Source of the DNA: a virus
Virus record (IMG/VR): IMGVR_UViG_3300042879_001150
Coordinates: 1-30,705 of that record
DNA: 30,705 bases
Direction: 5' to 3' (one strand)
In this document: in pieces, positions 22,260 to 28,770 of the stretch
Numbering within the stretch: the stretch's first letter is position 1
Layout of the letters: every line of letters starts with the position of its first letter
Translations under genes and position numbers: made by a program
The notes under the pieces: model-generated
Told to the model about the DNA's origin: nothing
The model's input: only the letters and a program-made list of their open reading frames with translations
The model's database searches: none

Positions 22260-24256
22260 TGGCAACTGAGGGATCAGTATTCGATGGTTTTCTTTCTGTA
22301 GTCGCCCAAGATGCCGCTACACATCCATCGTATTTGCCTGAGTTCTTTGTCAGCGAATCGGTCAATCGCACATTCCGTGGGGGCATCAATCGCACTAGGC
22401 CAAGCATTCGCCAGCTAAGATTGTTGGCAGGAGAGAACCAATCGGCCACTATCGTTAACGATATTGAGCGTGGAAACTTTCAGGGCGCATATCCATATCG
22501 CAGGACAAAATATAACTCCGCTGATGGCATCTTGATGTCGGTGTCTGGGGTTATCTACTTTCTGAAGATCGTAAACAACCAAGCATTCGCCTACAAACTC
22601 ATTGAAGGGAATGACCCCAGCATGATGCACACATGGTTCGTGCAGGCAGAGGATCGGGTGTATATCCAGAATGGCTACCAGAACGCAATAGCGTGGGGAG
22701 GAGAGCTTGGCACCACAGAAGCAACCAACCTTATAGTTGGCGAGACATACGAGATTGTAACGGTAGGAACGACAAACTTCACTTTAATCGGCGCATCGTC
22801 CAACGCAGTAGGAACAAAGTTTATCGCCACAGGAATAGGGACAGGGACAGGAGTAGCCAAGGCAATAGCATATAGGCTCAATCCGTTTCTTAACAAGATG
22901 CCGATTGGCACGATCATGGAGTATGCGTTTGGCCGAGTATTCGTGAGCGACAAGTTCAACCAAATCTACGCTTCGGATATTATCTACGGAGCAGGGTTCA
23001 CCAACACGCTGAATACAGAGAACTTTACAGAAATCACCTACTGGGCAGAGGGCGGCGCGTTCTCAACTCCATCCATGATGGGGAATATTACAGGAATGAA
23101 GGTGATGCCTGATTTGGGAGATAATCTTCGCGGCCAAGGTTCACTTGTGGTATTGTGTGGAGGCGGTGCATTCTCAATGGATGTTTCTATACCAAGAAGC
23201 CAATGGAATACATCAAACATTCAACGCATCTCATTGCTTGGGCGAGGATGCACAAGTCCATACTTGGCATTGGTAAACTCGGAGCTTTGGTTTAGATCAC
23301 ACGATGGTTGGGCGTTCTATTCAAATAGCCAAGCCGAATTCTACCGCTACTTCTCCATGAGAAAGCTCTCTAGGGAAGTAAACAAGTGGGTAGATAGAGA
23401 TACACCGTGGCTGAAACAGTTCGCAAGCACGATGTATTTTGACAACTACCTGATCAGCACAGTCTCTCCAGAAACTAAAAGAACAGACGCGCCGGGATTG
23501 AACAGATACCATAGAGGAATGGTTGTTCTCGACCTAGACCAAGGCTCCAGCCCTGCGCCAGACGCACAACTTACATTTCGCTGGAATGGGCTATGGACTG
23601 GCATCCGCCCTACTCATCTGCTCACGGCGCAAATCAACGGAGAGAAGAGGGCATTCGCATTCAGCTTTGACAATGACAACAAGAACCGCTTCTATGAAGT
23701 GACAAGCAAGTTCGGGGACGATTATGGGCAGAATGGGACTGTGCCAATCAAAAGTTTCTTTACAACTGGAAGGTATGACTTCAGCAAATCACAACAGACA
23801 AACAGATTCCTACGCAAAAGAATCTCTGGAGGAGAAATGTGGTTGAGCGAAATACCTAGCAATGTATCATCCTATGTTGAATATAGGGCCGATAGCAATC
23901 CATGTTGGTCGGAGTTAAAGCCGGAAACCACCTACGGATGCCCTCCATGCTCTCCAGTTCTCAAGGCAGAATGCACCCCTCGATTGGGAGGCAACCTTTA
24001 CAAACGCTACAAGTTTACAACTCCTGATCCATCTGAATGCAACGAGATCACAGAGATACCTTCAATTGAAGGAAGCGAGTTCCAGATCAAAGTATCATTG
24101 GAAGGTGTTGCCACAGTAGATCGCGTGAGGTTGATGGCCAACATTAAGAACAATGAAGACAGTCCGATAGGGGATTGTCCAGAAGATCAATATGAATGCC
24201 CAACAAATTTGTGTTGCCAAGAAAGATATTGGGACTACTCTATTGCCACATCGTAA
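22259..24256 (+). CDS. Tail nozzle/stabilisation-like protein with inserted domain
   Basis: This 665-aa protein resembles podovirus tail nozzle proteins. It has an N-terminal RPSIRQLRLLAGENQ region, repeated strand-rich blades (GVIYFLKIVNNQAFAYKLIE, ISLLGRGCTSPYLALVNSEL and LWFRSHDGWAFYSNSQAE) and SMRKLSREVNKWVDRDT, consistent with a beta-propeller body. At about residues 150-200 a compact NLIVGETYEIVTVGTTNFTL unit interrupts the frame between IAWGGE and AYRLNPFLNK, as an inserted module. The C-terminus has a CPPC and a terminal run of Cys residues. A dispersed palindrome lies near the 5' end (22449-22464). The ATG shares a base with the previous stop. The nozzle role is inferred from synteny with adaptor and ejection genes. 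Confidence 0.75.
   Translation: MATEGSVFDGFLSVVAQDAATHPSYLPEFFVSESVNRTFRGGINRTRPSIRQLRLLAGENQSATIVNDIERGNFQGAYPYRRTKYNSADGILMSVSGVIYFLKIVNNQAFAYKLIEGNDPSMMHTWFVQAEDRVYIQNGYQNAIAWGGELGTTEATNLIVGETYEIVTVGTTNFTLIGASSNAVGTKFIATGIGTGTGVAKAIAYRLNPFLNKMPIGTIMEYAFGRVFVSDKFNQIYASDIIYGAGFTNTLNTENFTEITYWAEGGAFSTPSMMGNITGMKVMPDLGDNLRGQGSLVVLCGGGAFSMDVSIPRSQWNTSNIQRISLLGRGCTSPYLALVNSELWFRSHDGWAFYSNSQAEFYRYFSMRKLSREVNKWVDRDTPWLKQFASTMYFDNYLISTVSPETKRTDAPGLNRYHRGMVVLDLDQGSSPAPDAQLTFRWNGLWTGIRPTHLLTAQINGEKRAFAFSFDNDNKNRFYEVTSKFGDDYGQNGTVPIKSFFTTGRYDFSKSQQTNRFLRKRISGGEMWLSEIPSNVSSYVEYRADSNPCWSELKPETTYGCPPCSPVLKAECTPRLGGNLYKRYKFTTPDPSECNEITEIPSIEGSEFQIKVSLEGVATVDRVRLMANIKNNEDSPIGDCPEDQYECPTNLCCQERYWDYSIATS
22449..22464. 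promoter_or_regulatory. Dispersed palindrome, site 11, inside the nozzle gene
   Basis: CTATCGTTAACGATAT, about 190 bp after the ATG, read as Thr-Ile-Val-Asn-Asp-Ile. The last base deviates, but the TATCG-N4-CGATA core is intact. Confidence 0.6.
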
Positions 24257-24259
24257 GCT

Positions 24260-24736
24260 ATGGACAATCAATCAAGCAGCCCTCAAATTATCTTTCCAAA
24301 TGTTCCAGATGACTTCTGCCCTGCTGGAAATTGGACTGAAGTGCTGCAAACATTTATTGACGAAGTTCTTTCAAATGGAACTATCAATGTGCCGGGGTTG
24401 GGGGATGTCACTCCGCAAGAAATCCAAGCCATTAACGGCGAGCTTACTTCGCTTCAGAATCAGATTAATGCGCTTGAGCTTCGCCCGACAATCACGGTTC
24501 GCACGGGGACAATCGCTGTGGCCGCTGGAAACAGCACACTCAATGTGACTTTCACCGCTCTTCCCGGCACCAACTACGGTGTCAGTATTACTCCTGTCGG
24601 AACATCGACCAGCAGGGCTACCATGGGAAGCTATGTTTTGCAGGCTGGGCAAACAACCACAGGATTTGATATCCTTGTGGAAGACAATCCAGCAACCGTC
24701 ACAAACTTGAGGTGGACGGCAATACACACCTCGTAA
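24260..24736 (+). CDS. Small beta-sandwich virion protein
   Basis: This 158-aa protein begins with a Pro/Asn-rich stretch (MDNQSSSPQIIFPNVPDDFC), then a short helical coiled-coil-like segment (EIQAINGELTSLQNQINALE, about 53-72), then a beta-sandwich at about 75-158 (TVRTGTIAVAAGNSTLNVTF through a terminal WTAIHTS). The layout, stalk plus a small beta domain, is like a short trimeric appendage. It starts three bases after the nozzle stop with CT-ATG context, so it is likely co-translated with the nozzle. The family is not recognised. Confidence 0.7.
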   Translation: MDNQSSSPQIIFPNVPDDFCPAGNWTEVLQTFIDEVLSNGTINVPGLGDVTPQEIQAINGELTSLQNQINALELRPTITVRTGTIAVAAGNSTLNVTFTALPGTNYGVSITPVGTSTSRATMGSYVLQAGQTTTGFDILVEDNPATVTNLRWTAIHTS

Positions 24737-24751
24737 ACCAAAACCAAAACT

Positions 24752-24931
24752 ATGACACCACTAAACGGAACAGACCCAAAATTGATCAGCGGCGGGGCTA
24801 GCACTCGCGGCACTATTCGTGAAGGCATGGGCAATAAGCCCAATCTTGGCGCGAAGTCACCCAAAGCCTTCTCCTCCGCCCCTCTTCCGACTGTCGGCAA
24901 GATGGTCAGCAAAGTCGGCGGACCTCACTAA
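24752..24931 (+). CDS. Unrecognised 59-aa basic protein
   Basis: This small gene begins ATG 24752 in the CT-ATG context used by other genes here and ends TAA 24931. The product starts MTPLNGTDPKLISGGASTRG and is basic and Gly/Ser/Lys-rich, with no membrane segment. Support is the A-rich leader (AAACCAAAACCAAAACT), GC-rich third positions like its neighbours, and position in a gap that would otherwise be empty. The stop is followed directly by the palindrome that leads into the next ATG. Function unknown; a minor virion protein is plausible. Confidence 0.6.
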   Translation: MTPLNGTDPKLISGGASTRGTIREGMGNKPNLGAKSPKAFSSAPLPTVGKMVSKVGGPH

Positions 24932-24947
24932 TTATCGTTAACGATAA
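24932..24947. promoter_or_regulatory. Dispersed palindrome, site 12, filling the whole gap
   Basis: TTATCGTTAACGATAA is a perfect palindrome. It starts at the base after the TAA at 24929-24931, and its final A is the first base of the ATG at 24947. It is the most complete copy. Confidence 0.8.
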
Positions 24948-25906
24948 TGCCATCTACCTTTTTAGAGATGGCCGAGGCCGTTCGCGGATTTGTCGGCGAT
25001 AGTGGATCGTGCAACATTGAGAGGGCAAAGAAAGCCGTCAATGCTGCGCGTGAGCTATTGTGGGACAAGCGAGGGTGGCTATCCACGGCAGAATATTTCC
25101 GCGTGTGTTGTGCGAACAACTGCTTCACTCTGCCAAATCGCTACGAGCAGATCAAGCTAGCGTGGTATGGGAAGCACAACATTAGTTTAGCCGATGAATG
25201 GTTCACGGCGACCGATGCGTATGCTAATACCCAAGACCAATCCTGCCACCGTCTGATTACAGAGGCTGGCGGGAGACATGTTATATTCCAAGACTACACG
25301 AAAGCACCATACCAGATTGCTGTGATGGTTGAACATTTTGATGATGTTGGGGTGGAGCTAGCATTCCAAGCGCAGGACGAGTATTCAACATACCACACAG
25401 TCCCTATCACAACAGTTATGCCTCCGAACAGAGCGTTCTCCAGCATCCGAGTTAAAGGACTCCGCGCTGTGAGCAAGCCAAGAACCAAAGGCAGGGTAAG
25501 GGTGTATGCTTACAACCCAGACATCAACTCAAGTCTGCTGCTCGCAATCTACCAACCACAGGATATCAATCCGTGGTTCCGCCGCTTCCGTCTGCCACGG
25601 CAATGCAACTACATGACGATCTATGCCAGCCTCAAGTATTTCGATCTTGAGGATGATAGTGATCTGGTGGAGTTCAAGAAGGACAGCATGATCTTTGCTG
25701 TGCTGGCACTCAACTCGCGTGAGAACCGGAAGGCACAAGAGTTCTTGACCAACCTTGGGCTGGCAATATCGGAAGAGGAGAAGGCAATTGAGGACGCAGA
25801 GATACCAACGGCAAGCCCGATCAAGTTCGTTGACTCTCGCAGGCCCGAGAATCTGATCGACAGGCAAGCCCTCTTTGGAGCGCAAGATTATTATTTCTGG
25901 CCATGA
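24947..25906 (+). CDS. Head-tail adaptor-like protein
   Basis: This 319-aa protein is placed between nozzle and ejection genes, where podoviruses encode the adaptor ring between portal and nozzle. The N-terminus is helical (TFLEMAEAVRGFVGDSGSCN, followed by ERAKKAVNAARELLWDKRGW), like the helical adaptor of T7 gp11 and P22 gp4, and is followed by a strand-rich middle. A helical C-terminal region (KDSMIFAVLALNSRENRKAQ, then LGLAISEEEKAIEDAE) ends in a Phe/Tyr/Trp-rich tail (ALFGAQDYYFWP). The length is greater than T7 gp11 (196 aa), so the call is from synteny and helical pattern rather than motif. It overlaps the next ATG (ATGA). Confidence 0.65.
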   Translation: MPSTFLEMAEAVRGFVGDSGSCNIERAKKAVNAARELLWDKRGWLSTAEYFRVCCANNCFTLPNRYEQIKLAWYGKHNISLADEWFTATDAYANTQDQSCHRLITEAGGRHVIFQDYTKAPYQIAVMVEHFDDVGVELAFQAQDEYSTYHTVPITTVMPPNRAFSSIRVKGLRAVSKPRTKGRVRVYAYNPDINSSLLLAIYQPQDINPWFRRFRLPRQCNYMTIYASLKYFDLEDDSDLVEFKKDSMIFAVLALNSRENRKAQEFLTNLGLAISEEEKAIEDAEIPTASPIKFVDSRRPENLIDRQALFGAQDYYFWP

Positions 25907-26400
25907 CCCTTACCATACAGAATAAGATTGATGCACACAGCGTTGAAGGATTCGGCGATCCTGATGACTTCTTGAACCAATGCGATGTGGCGATACTGAG
26001 TATGCCACCGCGAGAATGCCCGGTGGTTCATAGGTTCACGCCGGGTCTGTATATCCGCGAGATTCACATGCCAAAGGAAACGATCCTTACGAGCTTAATG
26101 CACTTGACCACCCATCCATTCTTTGTTCTTAAAGGAGAGTTCTCTGTATGGCATAGGGGGATTGAGGTTCAACGAATCAAAGCTCCATACACGGGCATTA
26201 CGGAAGCAGGAACGCGCCGCTTGCTTTACATCCACGAAGACACGATCTTTACAACTTGTCATGTTACAGACTTGACAGACCCAGATGAAGTTATTGAATC
26301 AATTACTTCAAATGATTTTAATCCTTTAGTGGACAAATCCAATCCGAGATTGAATACTTGGAGATACAACCGAAACCAAATTAAGGATTCAAAATGTTAG
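25903..26400 (+). CDS. Cupin-like virion-associated protein
   Basis: This 165-aa protein has the beta-rich core of a cupin-like fold: GLYIREIHMPKETILTSLMH, then HLTTHPFFVLKGEFSVWHRG, then a Thr/Ala-rich strand and ending strands (RRLLYIHEDTIFTTCHVTDL). The spaced His residues could bind metal, though the classic motif spacing is not complete. Proteins like this occur in podovirus tail regions with unknown function. It overlaps both neighbours: ATGA at the 5' end, and the stop overlaps the next start by seven bases. Function remains unproven. Confidence 0.7.
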   Translation: MTLTIQNKIDAHSVEGFGDPDDFLNQCDVAILSMPPRECPVVHRFTPGLYIREIHMPKETILTSLMHLTTHPFFVLKGEFSVWHRGIEVQRIKAPYTGITEAGTRRLLYIHEDTIFTTCHVTDLTDPDEVIESITSNDFNPLVDKSNPRLNTWRYNRNQIKDSKC

Positions 26401-27440
26401 ACATACCTATTGAGAAAAGATACAGCAAAGAAAACCGCATGTTTCATAGCAGCGGTTTCGCCATTGCCGCTGGTGTGGTCGCGGTGGGTGCTGCCGCTGG
26501 GTCTGCGGCTATTAGCATGTCTGCCGCTGACAGGGCCGCTAAAGCGCGAGCTGGGGCTGGCAGGAAATACAATAAACAACTCGCCCGAGCCACAGGGACA
26601 TTCAACGAGCAGCAACAAAAACTTAAGAAACAATTGCAGAAGATGAATGTGGAGATTGATATTCCAGAATACAATCTTCAGAATGCAACCATTGAAGGGA
26701 TTGAGGCTGCGAACCGAGTGACAGCGAATACATTGCAGCAGCTTGAGACTGTCGCGCCGGGATCGGCTCAAGCCCGCCAGCAAGTTGGTCAGATTATTAA
26801 TAGCTATCTTGCAGGAGAAGTCCCACAAGACGTCCAAGAACAGATTACTCGAATGACGGCAGAGCGGGCAGGCGCAGGGTTTCGCCCAACGCAACCGGGC
26901 ATGATGGGGCCATCTGGTTTCCAAGCTTCACAAGGGCAGTTGGCTCGCAACTTAGGACTGACTTCGCTTGATTTGCAACAGACTGGAGCCAACATGGCAT
27001 CGTCTTGGCAACAAGCAGCAACATCATTCATCCAATCTCCCACGCAGATGATGGCACTTGGGTTGCAAGGTAGAGGTCAAGACATTGATGTGGCCCAAGC
27101 CAATATCCGCAATCGTATGGCGCAAATTGAGATGATCGGCAATATTAATATGGGCCAATACAATGCAGCCACAGGGCAAGCGCAAACTGGTTACGGCGTG
27201 GCGCAACAAGGCATTGAGGCTACACTCGCATCTCGCCAAGCTGTGGCGCAAGGTGTGCAAAGTATCGGCTCTGCTACGGCTGGTGCGTTGAGCGGGATGG
27301 GTTCAGCTTATGGTCAGTTGGCTGCTGCGGGGCCAGCAACCTATGGATCGGCTGCTGCGGCTCAACAAGCCGCTCCGTATGCGGCTGGAGTAAGCAAAGT
27401 GTATGGAATGGGATATGTCCCAAGAGCATCAGCAGTATAA
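26394..27440 (+). CDS. Ejection-type internal virion protein 1
   Basis: This 348-aa protein has an Ala/Gly-rich hydrophobic segment near the N-terminus (FAIAAGVVAVGAAAGSAAIS, about residues 22-41), then a long helical, Gln/Ala-rich region with few strands, ending in an Ala/Tyr/Gly-rich tail (AGPATYGSAAAAQQAAPYAA). This composition and order (after nozzle and adaptor, before larger Ala/Gln-rich proteins) match podovirus ejection proteins, which are injected with DNA to form a trans-envelope channel. The start may be ATG 26394 or ATG 26439 (MFHSSGF); both are possible. No motif is diagnostic. Confidence 0.75.
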   Translation: MLDIPIEKRYSKENRMFHSSGFAIAAGVVAVGAAAGSAAISMSAADRAAKARAGAGRKYNKQLARATGTFNEQQQKLKKQLQKMNVEIDIPEYNLQNATIEGIEAANRVTANTLQQLETVAPGSAQARQQVGQIINSYLAGEVPQDVQEQITRMTAERAGAGFRPTQPGMMGPSGFQASQGQLARNLGLTSLDLQQTGANMASSWQQAATSFIQSPTQMMALGLQGRGQDIDVAQANIRNRMAQIEMIGNINMGQYNAATGQAQTGYGVAQQGIEATLASRQAVAQGVQSIGSATAGALSGMGSAYGQLAAAGPATYGSAAAAQQAAPYAAGVSKVYGMGYVPRASAV

Positions 27441-27444
27441 TATT

Positions 27445-28770
27445 ATGGCACTACCCGCAATGATCACAGATTTTGGAGCGCAGCAAGCAAACTACGGTGC
27501 TGCGGTTGGTCAGTCGTTGGCGCAACTTGGTCAGCAGGTTGGCCAGCAGCTAGCCATGCGTGAGTATCAGAAGCAAGCTGCCGCTGCGTTACCTGCCATG
27601 CAAGCGTCCTACAAGAGTGCGTTCGACAAGATGGGGCAAGGCAAATATGCCGATGGCTACATGGAGTTGCTCAACACCAATCTTCAGTTCGGGGCTACGA
27701 CGAATCCTTTCATCGCGCAGTTCGCAGAGCAAGCCAACCAGACTGCCAAGCAGATGGAGAGTGCGCTGTGGCGGGAGGCACAATATAATAGAACAACTCC
27801 AAGAGGGCCAATTCCTGCAATGGGGCCATCTGGAGCAGCTACGGCAATGGGTCGCTTGTATGGCAATGCGCCTATGGAGACTACTGAAACAGTCACAACA
27901 GATACCGTGACTACAAGCAATCCGCCCGGACAGCCAACCGCCACGCTTCTTCCTCCCGGCGCCCCAATAGTAGAACCAGACAGCATGCCTGAAGGGGATA
28001 CCGGTGCGGACTTCAATCAGCCTGTTGGTGAAATGGTTGGCGTTGGAGAAGAGGGTCCAGACGAAGTTCAGATTGATGCAGCTAATGCCGCAGCACAAGC
28101 CGTTGACGCAACTCCAGAAATGCAAACCAAGGCTGTTAATGCGTTGGTTGCTGATCCAAAGGATAGCAAAATCCAATGGCAGAACGATAAAGTCGAAGGG
28201 CTTTCCGCACTATTCCCAAAATCAAACCTTACAGATAACATCGCAATCGCTCCAGTTGGATCAACTGTTGAGTATAGCGAAACATGGTCTGGCGATACAA
28301 ACAAGGCTGGTGCTAGGTTCTCTGGAAACAAGCAAGTTAAGGTTGATGACGCATTGAACAAGAAGGCAGTAGAATATGCTGGTAAACTTCAAGAGTCTGT
28401 TAGCAAACTTTACAACACCGGACCCGCTGATACTGATCAGACATGGGCAGATGTTATTAAGGATGCTGGTGGTATCCAGAATTTAATCCCTGCCTCTGCT
28501 GGTGCTGACGACTTCAGCATCCGAATCAAAGGCAAAAAATCGCTCCCAGTTAACAAAGATACCTTTGAGGCTTTTGAACGGGTCAAAGGGTTCTCTGCGT
28601 TTGCATCTCGCACAGGAATCAAGGTTATGCGTGAGGGCGGTGAGGCTACCGCTGATCTTCGTTCCCGCAGGTTTGGTTCTGTTGAAGAAGCAGACGCTTC
28701 AGGATTGCCAAAGGGAACAATCGTGTATATCCTTCGTGACGGGAAATACAAGAAAGCTCGCATTGACTAA
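27445..28770 (+). CDS. Ejection-type internal virion protein 2
   Basis: This 441-aa protein has a helical Gln/Ala-rich N-terminal third (MALPAMITDFGAQQANYGAA, then QSLAQLGQQVGQQLAMREYQ), a Pro/Thr-rich linker (TVTTDTVTTSNPPGQPTATL) and a mixed alpha/beta C-terminal half (SALFPKSNLTDNIAIAPVGS, then KARFSGNKQ-like and later IKGKKSLPVNKDTFEAFERV). The N-terminus resembles other injected virion proteins. ATG 27445 is chosen because it begins right after the previous stop (TAATATTATG) and starts the conserved-looking sequence. Its TAA shares a base with the next ATG. Function is inferred from position and composition. Confidence 0.7.
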   Translation: MALPAMITDFGAQQANYGAAVGQSLAQLGQQVGQQLAMREYQKQAAAALPAMQASYKSAFDKMGQGKYADGYMELLNTNLQFGATTNPFIAQFAEQANQTAKQMESALWREAQYNRTTPRGPIPAMGPSGAATAMGRLYGNAPMETTETVTTDTVTTSNPPGQPTATLLPPGAPIVEPDSMPEGDTGADFNQPVGEMVGVGEEGPDEVQIDAANAAAQAVDATPEMQTKAVNALVADPKDSKIQWQNDKVEGLSALFPKSNLTDNIAIAPVGSTVEYSETWSGDTNKAGARFSGNKQVKVDDALNKKAVEYAGKLQESVSKLYNTGPADTDQTWADVIKDAGGIQNLIPASAGADDFSIRIKGKKSLPVNKDTFEAFERVKGFSAFASRTGIKVMREGGEATADLRSRRFGSVEEADASGLPKGTIVYILRDGKYKKARID

